The notes below the pieces were generated by a model, which saw only the letters and a program-made list of their open reading frames with translations, did no database searches and had not been told where the DNA came from. Source: Diaporthe sp. PMI_573 (taxonomy: Eukaryota; Ascomycota; Sordariomycetes; Diaporthales; Diaporthaceae). From it: DNA of 64,000 nt. This document shows, in pieces, positions 1 through 9,787 of the stretch; within the stretch, counting starts at the first letter, position 1; every line of letters starts with the position of its first letter. The DNA lies in the NCBI GenBank assembly GCA_021399435.1, contig JAJTUP010000021.1:744001-808000 (forward strand), written 5' to 3'. The position numbers were made by a program, and so were the translations under genes.

Positions 1-2864
1 ACCAGATTTCGAATAAGAAGGAGGCCGTTTTGAATAGAGCAAGTAGCTAAATCTATAGCTGGGTGTCGAGGGGCTGAATTCGGAGGGTTTTTAAGTAGTG
101 ATTGAATTTCCTTAAAAAAGGGGTCTGAAGGAAGGGCTGAGCGAATAGTCGAAAGGTTAAAGGCAGATTCGAATTCCGAGAGAGTAGGGGCAGCTAAGGC
201 AGCTATAGCTCTTGGATATACTATCTTTTTAGATGGTACAATAGTTTTTTCAGAGGCTATAGCCGCTATGCCTCCCTTTTGGTCTTGGGGTCTTCGAGTA
301 AGGGCATCGGCTCGAGTATTTAACTCCCCTGGGCGAAAAGAAATAACAAAATTCATGCCAGAGAGCTCATTAGCCCACCGGGCCTGTCGTCTATTCAAGA
401 CTTTTTTCGAAGTAAAGGCAGACAGATTTGAATGGTCTGTAAGAACCGTAAGGGGTTTGGCAAGAGACTCAGTATATAAACGGTATTCAGATAGGGCGTC
501 TACAATAGCTAGCATCTCTTTATCCCCTATCCCATAGTTCTCTTCGGCTTGGGTAAGCTTTCGGGATCTGTAGGCAATAGGGTGTAAGAGGTGCTTTCCA
601 TTATAGGGCACCTTTTGGGAAAAGATAGCCGAAATAACGTTATCTGAGGAGTCGGTTTCGAGAATAGAGTCAAGGGTAGGATCGAAATGGCGAAGAATAG
701 GTTCTGAAGTAAATAGCTCCTTCAGGGCTTCAAAGGCTTTTTGCTGGGGGGGGTCCCAAAAGAAGGGCTGGGATTTTCGAAGTAATAAAAACAAAGGTCG
801 GCAGACGAGCGAATATTTTCGAATAAATCTTCGGTAGAAATTGGCGAATCCAAGGAATGACTGAAGTTCTTTAACTGAAGAAGGGGCCTTCCAGTCTCGA
901 ATAGTAGCCACCTTAGTCGAATCCATAGAAATCCCTTCCGGAGAGATAACAAAACCAAGGAAGGTGGTCGAAGTAGTGAAAAATTCACACTTTTCGCCTT
1001 TAATAAACAAGCCGGCCTCGGCTAATTTCTCGAGGACGGCTCGAAGGTGCTGGGAGTGTTCCTTTTCTGAATTCGAGAAAATAAGGATATCGTCTATATA
1101 GACGACCACAAAGATGTCGAGAAATTCTCTCAAAACGTAATTAATGAAAGACTGAAAGACGGCTGGGGCATTAGTTAGCCCGAAGGGCATTACTGTATAT
1201 TCAAAAAGGCCGTATCTAGTACGGAAGGCTGTAAGGGGTTCGTCGCCCTGGCGAATTCGAATCTGGTTGAAACCCCAGCGAAGATCTAGGCGAGAAAAGA
1301 TTTTAGCTCCGGAGAGCCGTCGAAGAGAGTCGTCTATTAAGGGCAAGGGGGTCTTATTACGCCTAGTTATAGCGTTTAGGGCCCTATAGTCGACACAAAA
1401 GCGAAGTCCACCTCCTGGCTTTCGAACAAAGAGGACAGGTGAGGCGGCAGATGACGAAGATGGCTTAATATAGCCCTTTTTCAGGTTGTCGTCTAAATAG
1501 ACTCGGAGAGCCTGGAGCTCGAGATCTGACATAGGGTATAGGGGGCCGAAGGGAGCTGATTTTCCTTCTTCAAGTTCTATAGGGCAGTCGAGCGTGCCCC
1601 TATAGGGAGGGAGCCTTTCGGCGTCCCTTTTTCGAAAAAGAGGGAGAAGGTCGTGAAATTGGTCAGGTATCTTTAACCGAAGAAATTCCTCTTCTTCTTC
1701 AGGGGATTCTTCGTTTCCTTCAGAAGCTAGGTGGTCCTTAATTTCTTGAATAGAGACCCTATAGATCTGGGCCTTATCCCGTTTGGCGAATCGAAAAAGG
1801 GCTGCACTAGAAATTCTCGCTACCACAGGGTTGTTGGCCGAGAAGGGCGAAGTCGAGGCTAGAGGCAAAGGCTGAATAGTCGAAGCTAAAGGCAAAGAAC
1901 GAGTAGGCAAACAAGAAAGCTGGCAAATATCCGAGGTAAAAGAGATCGAGCCGGTCTTCCAGTCTATAATAGGGTTATGGTAGGAAAGCCAAGAACGCCC
2001 TAGAATGGCTGGGTAACCAGAGATTTTCGTAACTTGAAAAATAGAAGTTTCAAGGTGCTGGTCGATCTGGAGGCAAATATCGACTTCATAGAGAATATCT
2101 CCAGCAGAAGACTCCCTTCCATCCACTACTAATAGAGCTTCAGGGCGAGTTTTCTTCCGAAGGGGGTACCCTTGGGCGAGGGCGAAGTCAAAGTCGATAA
2201 AACAAGAAGTAGCTCCCGAATCAATCATTATCGATCCAGGAGTGCCGGAGAGAGTAGCTGGGAGGACGAGAGGGGCCTTATTTCCAAGGTCCAAAGAGTG
2301 AATATAGTGGGTCGAAATCGGGGTCGGGATAGGTCGAAAAACGGGCGAAATAGGGGCTAAAGTAGGGGGCGAAGTCTGAGTCTGAATGGGGGTCGAAGGG
2401 CTAGGGGGCCCTAGTGGGCTGAAGGGCCGAAAGCTAGGGGGCCCTAGCGGGCTGGTGGCAGGGGTGTCCAGGGGGTTCAGTGGGCCAGCTGCAGGGGGTT
2501 CCAGGGGCCCTTCAGGGGGTCCTGTCCCCATACATTGGGTCAAAAGCGGTCCATCAGATTCCTCCACCAATCCATCGGGGTTAGGGTCGTCCTCGGGGTC
2601 AAAAATACTAGATTTTTCGGAGTATTTTTTGGTATCGTCATCAATTGAATCTTCAACCGAGGGCGGCTTGTAGGAAGGCGAGAAGTCTGAGGCAAAATGT
2701 AGAGCAGGCTGTGAGACGGGCGGTGACTGTAGCGAAGTCGGTTCAAATTCTAAGGGCGAATAAAAATTCCGACAGCTAGTAGGAGCGGGTAAATTAGGCT
2801 GTGGGCTAACTACCCGCTCTCTTTTCCCGAATAGGGTACTAGGGCTGAAGAAGTAGGGGTTGAA
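1..2864 (-). CDS. Ty3/gypsy retrotransposon pol polyprotein, partial (protease, RT, RNase H)
   Basis: I read the minus-strand frame from the stop at 2867-2865 down to position 1 and found no stop, about 954 codons, so the 3' part (integrase expected) lies left of the window. Going 5' to 3' it holds a Pro/Ser-rich linker, a retropepsin-like site DSGATSC at 2222-2202, the RT entry block, RT core FVVVYIDDILIFS with YIDD at 1100-1089, the MPFGLTNAP block just upstream of it, and an RNase H start ETDSSDNVISAIFSQ near 660-600. The order PR-RT-RH is that of Ty3/gypsy (Metaviridae) elements. There is no own start codon; pol is probably made by -1 frameshifting from gag, which overlaps it by about 55 nt. 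The intact frame suggests a fairly young copy, although the gag upstream is damaged. Confidence 0.9.
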
Positions 2865-3942
2865 TTAGGCGGTATAGAAAGAGCGGTGGCGGCAGAGGCA
2901 GGAGTGAATTTCTTTCTTCCAGGGTGGGGGCAGTCTCGAACAAAGTGGCCCGGCTGGCCACAGTAGGTACAGAGATTATTAGCCCTTCGAAAGGCCTTCC
3001 TCTGGGCCGAATCCAGTTCCATAGGGCCTGAGGTCGAGATGGGAGCGGCTGGGCGAATAGCTGGCTGGGTAGTAGGGGTAGGGGCTGGAATCGGAGGCTG
3101 GGATTTTTTCTTTTCCTTCTGGCGGGCAAAAAGGTCGTTATCCAGAGAAATATACTTATTCGCGTAAGAAGAAAAATCCAGAGGTATGTCTCGGCTAACC
3201 AGGAGGTCCTTAAGGTTCTCTTTTAGACCTTTACGGAAGTGAGTGATTTTTACTGTATTGGAGGTCCAGCCGAGAATAGAGACGAGGGGGACGAATTTTG
3301 AATAATAGGCCGAGTAGGAGGTTTCCTGTTTTAGAGCCCATAGGTCTCTTTCAGCAGTACCGAGGGCATCTGGGTCGTTAAAGGCAGCTTGAAGGGCCGA
3401 GAAGAATTCCGAATAGGTAATAAAATCGGAGAGGCCAGTAGAAAGGTTGAGGTGGGGGGAGAACTAAGAAAGGGCCGAATCTTGGAGGAAGGAGGCCTGA
3501 ATAGGCTATTTTAGCCGAATCTGCTGAGAAGCGAAATGGGTCCGAAGAAAAGACTAGTTGCAGTTGGGTAGCAAAAAATCTAAATTTTTCCTTACCCCCT
3601 GAATAGGGGTCAGGAGGCGAGAGGCGAGGAACCGAGGGCTGAGAGGGTGGCTGGGACGAGAAGGAGGCGGAAGCTGAAGGAAAGATTTCCTTCTAGGCAA
3701 TTCTTTGTCCTAGAGTATAGAACGCGAAGAGAACTGCCCTACCCAGACCATCTATATCTTCAGGAAAGATAGGGCCCTGAATAGAGGTCTGGGAGGCAGA
3801 CTGGCCTCCTCGAGAGAAGGTAGAGAGGACGAGGGTAATCTGAGGGCCAGAGATTCCAGAAGGCAGTGGTGGATTAATTCCTACAAAATCCCTGGGGATA
3901 GAGGGGAGGAAATCAAAAAGGGTCTGCCTAGTCTGAAGTCAT
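2810..3942 (-). pseudogene. Retrotransposon gag with CCHC zinc knuckle, decayed
   Basis: The last part of gag is open from 3463 to the TAG at 2812-2810 and carries a CCHC knuckle (CTYCGQPGHFVRDC, near 2970-2930) followed by a basic Pro-rich tail. Upstream the protein is broken. There is an in-frame TAG at 3466-3464, where the family usually has Trp. The gag-like reading moves to another frame near 3497, consistent with one inserted base. There is another TAG at 3695-3693, and the ATG at 3942-3940 is out of frame with what follows. The segment before the frame jump (around 3600-3500) still reads like a Ty3/gypsy capsid. The stops fit C-to-T changes in CpA context, as left by RIP, but the frame jump does not. 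A family alignment would be needed to place the lesions exactly. Confidence 0.7.
2822..2828 (-). promoter_or_regulatory. Candidate -1 ribosomal frameshift site between gag and pol
   Basis: On the minus strand the heptamer G GGA AAA lies in the gag reading phase (codons TCG GGA AAA GAG) ten nucleotides before the gag stop. It fits the X XXY YYZ rule. Slipping back one base puts the ribosome into the pol frame, which is open from 2864. Confidence 0.7.
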
Positions 3943-4470
3943 CGTGGAAACCAAGAGGGGACGAAAAGAGGTGGGAAGATAGGGAGTTAGATCAAGCTGT
4001 TAAAAATACCTAGATTAAGGGCAGAGGGCTAAGGGTAGAGGGACATAGTAAGGCTGTAGTCAAGATATTCTTCAACACCTTATAGAGAACAAATTCAAGG
4101 AAGGAGGAGGCAAGCTAGGTATAGGAGGGAAAAAGTTGATCTGACTGAAGAACTAACTATCTATCTAAGAGGAAAAGGCTAGGTATATATATATAGAAGG
4201 TTCGGACCTTCGGAGAGGTATATTCCTCCGACGGAGAGAATAATGACTCGAGAAAAACAGGGGCTAGAAAGAGAAATGGGAAAGGGCGGAAGGAATAACT
4301 CCGATAAGAAGATTCTGCCAAGCTAGGCTAGCTGGTTTCTCTACTTATATCTAGAGGCTTGCATAGATAGCCTATTCTTTCTGAAGGAGGCGGATAGGGG
4401 CTGAGGGAGGCTGGAAGGGCTTTGAAGGGGCTGAAGGAGGCTGAAGGGGTCTGGGGGTCTGAAGGAGGCT

Positions 4471-4757
4471 GTTTATAACAATTATTAGCTAATAGATTAC
4501 TAATTACTACTTAGTAATTAGTAATGAATAAATTCTCGAATATTTTATAGACCCTTTTTTAAAGCTATAAATAAGCAGGTCCTCTCTCGAGAATAAGCTA
4601 GATATTTAAGCAAGCAAGCAACAAGAAAAATCCAACAATAATACTATTATCACTATACTATTACTACTTGATTACATAATCATCCCCTCGATCCTCACGT
4701 AACCTCTAAGAATTATAAACTATTTACTTTAGATATCTACCTTACATTTTGTCTTAC
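4471..4757 (-). repeat. Candidate 5' LTR of the gypsy element
   Basis: Read on the minus strand this 287-bp stretch starts TGTAAGACA and ends TATAAACA, i.e. TG...CA borders typical of LTRs, and it sits between the flank and gag. It is AT-rich, has a TTTATAG box, and lies 5' of the gag start by about 530 bp. The second LTR is outside the window, so the borders cannot be confirmed by comparing copies. No clear tRNA primer binding site is seen next to it. Confidence 0.35.
4496..4525. repeat. Perfect 14-bp inverted repeat (palindrome)
   Basis: ATTACTAATTACTA at 4496-4509 and its exact reverse complement at 4512-4525 are separated by two bases. It lies within the candidate LTR and could form a hairpin in the element RNA or be a protein-binding site. 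Confidence 0.85.
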
Positions 4758-6631
4758 AAGTACTCATAGCTCTATAACTCTAAAGGTTGGTGGATCGAAT
4801 GGGAGTCAGGTAGCAGTAGGGTGCACTGAGGTCTTGTTGGGACGATTGAGAATGGTTCGGACAACTTTGCATTAAATTTGAGTGGGCTTCTGTCAGCCCT
4901 CCTCACAGTCCCTCCGACATGACCTCAACCCTGGGCACGCTGCGGTTGGCTCTGGTGCAGGAATGGAGGGGCCGGAAAATTCGGCCCTCAGACCCACCAT
5001 CTTTGGCTTCAAACAGCCAGCCAACCCTAACCCTGACAGTAACCAAACTAAATACAGATAAACTTCAGAAATCAGGCTATCTAACAAACTAGGTTACATG
5101 CTTTTTGGGTAAGAAATAAGGGGAATGCAGAGGTTCGAAGTTAGGGTCTTAAAACAGCCCAAAAAATCGGCTCACGGCCACCAAACTCATCTGCCAGCGC
5201 GCACGCCACTAGTAAAAAGTCTAGGGTAACTCCTTCCGTGAAGTCTAGGGTAACTCCCTACGTGCAGCGCCCACACCTAAATGAGCGTTTCCGTTTAACA
5301 ATAACTAAGCCTGCACACAAAGAAAAGGCCACAATGAGGTACCTAGGTATTGAAATTATCAGTTTATAGACAGGTTCTGTGGCATTCTCTGAGCCACAGA
5401 CAAATGGAGCGGTATTCCGGAGTTTCGATATCGTTTACACCTTTTCTTACAACAAACGCGAAGAGCGTTATGGCGTGTTGTTACTGCTGTGCCATTAGCA
5501 ATCTCTGGCGCCATATTAGGGTCAACCCCGTGCCAGTGGTCCAGCGTAATCTGAAGACAGAAAGTGTTGGACGGTGTTATTCTTGGACTTTTACTCGATG
5601 ACAAAACATTGCATCGTACTGGAAACTTTGAGTTAACTTACTGCTGTGAACGCCAGTGTTGCCAATGAACAAATACCTCCAACAACGACAAGGGGAAAGT
5701 CAAAGTGTTCCAAAGCCTCCGATTTGCTGCCGTACACAATACCTCTGGCTCCTTCAGTAGCACTGCCCTCTACAACTAAGAATGTCGGATACGTCTTCCT
5801 TTGGAAACTATAGACGGGGCTCGCCGGATTCCTCAGTCATCCTTCTACCCCAATGTAGCAGTGAGATTATTACGCGCGGCGACGAGGCTGCGAGCTGGGT
5901 GCTTGCAACCCATTAGTATGAGTCCAAGCGATCCGGGACCGATTCCAGAAGGCAACGCCTTTTTCTTCTCGCCGTACACCGAGCAGTCATCAAACGTTGT
6001 CGCTTCAACGGATTACCACCTGCCCCGAAGCTTCGTAGTGTCATTGTTGCCGCGTGGATACTTGCCATTGGGCGCCTACTGCCTACATTGGACCACATGC
6101 ACAGGGACGGAGGTGGCCGTACATCAGCTTCGGACATTGGCCCGGCGCAAGGCTTGACCAATGACAATATAATTATAGCCCGCGTTTGTAGCGGCCACTG
6201 CGTAGCCTTGCGATGTAAGAGCTAACCCAAGTCCATGCCTAATTCTGCAGCTAAGCAACCCCCTCCTCCAGTTCCACAGAATGCTTGTTGAAGTTCGCAA
6301 GTAGCAACCACACTTGCACAGACTCCAGGTCATCGTGGCCAGGATGAGTGTAAGATACTGTAGCATTGCAGGCTCGGACGCCATCGGGGCTTGTCGCCCG
6401 GAGGCCGTGAGAAGCCACAATATGGTGACAGACCCGAGGTCGTCGTTGGCGATGGCCAACTCCAGCACGAGTCAAGTTCCTGGTGCGTGGCGAGCATTTC
6501 ATTGCACACCTTCGCGACTCAAGGTCCGGACACGATCATAGATGGAGCACTGCAAACAGAATATATCTGTCGCCGTACTTGCGCGTCGTGGTCCCACCCC
6601 ACCCACGTTCCAGTCAAATCCTCCCAACAAG
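4758..6631. other. Flank without supportable gene
   Basis: Short open frames occur here on both strands, but none shows recognisable protein features or a convincing splice structure. The only clear structure is a short direct repeat at 5217-5257. It may be 3' flank of NSA2 and decayed intergenic sequence next to the retroelement. Confidence 0.5.
5217..5257. repeat. Two copies of a 17-bp direct repeat
   Basis: AAGTCTAGGGTAACTCC occurs at 5217-5233 and again at 5241-5257, a 24-bp period. No function can be read from it. Confidence 0.85.
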
Positions 6632-7537
6632 TTAACTAAGCAAAACAGCGTTTACACAGCCGTCAAGCTCCGGTTCATTGGAAATTTGGGCCCAACGGCC
6701 CCAAACTACCTTACCAGAGGTGGTTGTCATACCCAAGTCGCTCACATTCACCTCCACGACGGTGCCCTTTGTCAGTACGCCCAATTGGGTGTATAAAGGA
6801 TTCTGCGGGTTTTTCTTGACGCTTAGAATGGGTGCTCGAATCGTAACTCCGAGTGTCGGGTGTGTGAGGTTGACCAATTTGTGGCGTAGTCCCATAGGAC
6901 GTATGAACCGCTCGTATTTAACCGGTCTCCCTATTTCAACGACTTAGACCGATGCCACAACCATGGAGGATGGGGCCACTTACGTGTAAAGTCCTGGCCA
7001 ACGAAGGTGGGCTTTGTAACCATACGCTTCCAGCCTTTCTTCTGTGTCTTCTTTCCCGTGCTTACAACCTTGAACATCTCCTCCTCGGAGATGCCGCGGA
7101 CCTTGGGCAGGGGCACGGCGAAGCGGGCGGCCTTCTCGGAGCGCTTGTTCTTGATGGACGAGCTGAGGGCCTTGGCGGAGGTCGGATTGTTGCGGTCGAG
7201 CAGGTAGGCGGGGACGGGGTTGGAGGGGTCGTTGTCTGGGGCGGCGGACTTGACATTGCGCTCCTCGTGGGCCTTGATTTGCTTGCGCATCTGGATCTTC
7301 TCCTTGTGACGCTTCTCGGCGTACATCTTGGCGCGGAGGCCGCGCAGATTCTGGGCCTTCTCGGAGGCATCGTGGCCTTCACGGGCGGCACGCTTGCGGG
7401 CACGCTCGTCGTGGTCGAGGCTGCATTCATTAGCGGGTTAGCTACCAGACGATGCATAACAGAGGGAAGGTGGTGGAGTTCATTTACCGTTTGCCATGGA
7501 GACGTTCCCATCTTTGCATATACTCGTTCTGAGGCAT
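6632..7537 (-). CDS. NSA2: Ribosome biogenesis protein NSA2 (TINP1 family)
   Basis: NSA2 is a nucleolar factor of 60S pre-ribosome maturation, needed for 27S pre-rRNA processing. Three exons fit: 7537-7488 (starts [17 protein letters not shown]), 7420-6984 and 6930-6632. The donors are GTAAAT and GTAAGT; the acceptors are GCAG and ATAG. The spliced product is 261 aa, the usual family length. Exon 2 carries the basic stretch [20 protein letters not shown] and the [18 protein letters not shown] block. Exon 3 carries [14 protein letters not shown] and the beta-rich end ([23 protein letters not shown]). The C-terminal half is the eS8-like domain of the family. The match runs over the whole length, so the identity is secure. 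Confidence 0.96.
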
Positions 7538-8537
7538 GGTAACAGCGATTTGCGAGTGGTGATAGTGTAGGTGGATGATAGACACTTTGTTGCGGCCCGC
7601 AGCTGACCCAAGAATTAGAATCCGTACGAATCGCGGCACTAACCAGATAGCGTTAGTCGTCTCAAAGGGCCCACAGCAAACGAGGCAGGGTGGCGAGCAG
7701 CTGTTGCCACCTGGCAGTTGGTCCATGAATCGGGCACTTATGTCTGCATGGGCCAGAGGGACAAATCAGCTGTAGAAGTTCTAGTGCCCGCGTTAACTGC
7801 CAGCAGCGCCAGGTATGACCCCTGTGTGGTGGGTCCTTCCCTGTACCGCCGCTTTTCGGGCAGCGACGACCAGCCATCCGCCGCGGGCAATCATCCCTGA
7901 AGGAGCAATCCGGTTAGGTGAGGGTGTGTTTAAAGAGTACAGGAATTTCCGGAGCCGCTCACGCGGCTCACAAAATCAGCTTGAAGAATTAGCTAGAGGG
8001 TGAGCTCCTGTTTTTTTTTTGGCAGAGGCATTTCGCGCTCGCTCCCGCGAAACGCCTCTGCCCCGGTGGGGGGGGGGGGGTAAGGGCTGGGTAGGGTTGA
8101 TAAGGGTCTTATCTTTCCTGACCTACTTTAGAAATTTTTCCTCCGGTGTTCTTATCTTATCTTTTTTGGCCTAATCCGGTAATTTTTCCTAGTGCGTGAG
8201 GGCCGGGGTCGTGGGTAACTAAGAGCTTGAATTCTTCAAGCCAAATTTCTTATCAACCGGGTCTGAGAGTCTCCCCTTCCCAGACATTGATACAATAACG
8301 GGCCCAACCCCTGCATAAATTTACTTTTAAGTATGCCTTTGAACCTTCTCTTGAAAAGTATATTTTGTTGTCTTTGGAAGTGTTTTGAAGAGCGGGGTGG
8401 CTTGGAGTGGGAAGCCGGTGTCCCCGGAGCTGGATGGTGCCGGAGGTTCATAATAAAAGAGTGGGATGGGCTGCTGGAAAAAGTTGGGTAGAAGGAAGGG
8501 AAGAATCTCTTAGGCATAGGCTGCAAGCAAGTTTACA
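7538..8537. other. Intergenic region with inverted-repeat element
   Basis: Divergent spacer between NSA2 (-) and the unknown plus-strand locus at 8538. I see no gene. It holds the inverted-repeat element at 7979-8241 and must contain the NSA2 promoter just above 7537. Confidence 0.6.
7979..8241. repeat. MITE-like inverted-repeat element with long hairpin
   Basis: GCTTGAAGAATT at 7979-7990 is repeated in inverted orientation at 8230-8241. Between them, 8021-8037 and 8046-8062 are 17-bp arms of a stem (one mismatch) around an 8-nt loop. A T-run stands directly before the hairpin (about 8010-8020) and a long G-run follows (about 8068-8080). There is no coding capacity. The layout suggests a small non-autonomous element, but no target duplication was identified and the short terminal match could be chance. 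Confidence 0.4.
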
Positions 8538-9721
8538 ATGTCAGCCCCTCCAGCCTGCCAGCATCCTATTGCAAACCTACCTCGTACAAGCAACAACATG
8601 GCATCGTTTGAAGCACGTAGACAAGAGAATATCCAAGTAAACCGGCTCCTCCAGGCACCTCTACAGATAGCAGCTGCCAAGATCTCCAGCTCAAGTTTGA
8701 AGTCTGGAATTCAATCGAGCTCACGCCGGAAGCGCTCGTTCGACGTCTATCGCGGTCCAAACCTGCCAAGGCGCACCCGGTATGGTGGTTCTTATGCAGA
8801 TGCCGGAGACTGCGCATCTGACAGTGATCCTGACGAGGATCATGAAACCGTGGACTGGGACAATTCCCAGCGGTCCAAGAATGACGAACTAGCCCGAGCT
8901 GCTGCTGCTCCGGGAAAGCATCTAGCTTTGAACACATCAGCTGAGTCTTCTTCTCAAACTAAAATCCCAAGGAGCGTCCAGTAAGCAATATCAGACCTGA
9001 TCAATCTAGTTCCACTCGTTGTGTAGTCGTACAAGTTTACCTTGCAACAACTGAAATCTATGACTTTAGAGCGGCCCACGATTTAAGGTACACCTTTTTC
9101 CTTCGCAATGGAAACATAGTACCTCCTGTCTTCTTAAACAAGCCTCGACGTCACCATTTGCCAACTAGCAACTCCTTGAACGACATGGAGGATGATCAAT
9201 TTGATCTCCGAGATTTCCAGCTGCCCCCATTTCCAGCAACCAGTACTGCGCCGACTCGTGATTGGCAACGCGACCTCATTGCATATAGCAGTGGGACGCA
9301 TCCTGATTTCTCTGGCTTTACTGCTGCCCAGATCGGCAACATCCTTCGATTTGTACACCAAAAGTGCGAGCAGGTTGACTTGCTGGCACAAGCGGCAAGG
9401 AGTAAGCAATGGACGTACACACTTTGCGATCGTGCAAGACATTTCATTGTTGGCCACACAGAACCGCAGGCCCTTGTCTCTTTCAAGTGTCGCATCCTTG
9501 CCTGCTACTCGCCTCGGGTCAAGGAATTCTTGGGACGATGTTGGTACGGCCCTGATGCCGTAGGTCAGGGGATCTTTGCACGTGCAAATAGGGGCGAGCA
9601 AAGGGAACCACCGTACTATTCTGGGTACGGGTTCGATTCTTGCTACGGAAGGAAGGAGGAAGCTATCGCCACCGTGGGCGCCGAAGCGCTTGGTGTAGTA
9701 GCCGGCCCTTCTGCTGACTAA
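8538..9721 (+). CDS. Unrecognised protein, N-terminal part of a larger broken locus
   Basis: Two exons fit: 8538-8980 (MSAPPACQHPIANLP...) and 9067-9721. An 86-nt intron lies between them with GTAAGC at 8981, a CTGAA branch-like motif and TTTAG at 9066. Splicing keeps the phase and joins a Ser/Arg-rich N-terminus with an acidic patch (DSDPDEDHE) to a segment reading AAHDLRYTFFLRNGNIVPP. The frame then runs to TAA at 9719. From about 9545 the translation loses character, a second in-frame TAA follows at 9785, and the same frame picks up a new protein-like stretch from 9788. I do not recognise any domain. It may be the first part of one long protein spanning 8538-12670, interrupted by an insertion, an unresolved intron or nonsense changes. 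Confidence 0.4.
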
Positions 9722-9787
9722 GCCGAACCGGCCCTTCTGATTGGCCAGAGCCGGGCCGGGCATGCGGTCCCTTCCGTGGCTTATTAA

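Noticed and set aside
6952..7542. Open frame of 196 codons on the plus strand
   Set aside because: It is antisense to NSA2 exons and reads as low-complexity Leu/Gly; the minus-strand gene explains the sequence.
9620..9650. GGTTCGATTC, a tRNA B-box-like sequence
   Set aside because: No A-box at the right distance and no cloverleaf could be drawn around it; I found no tRNA gene in the window.
9134..9763. Open frame of 209 codons on the minus strand
   Set aside because: Antisense to the plus-strand unknown locus, which has the better intron and phase support; kept only as a reason for caution about 9545-9790.
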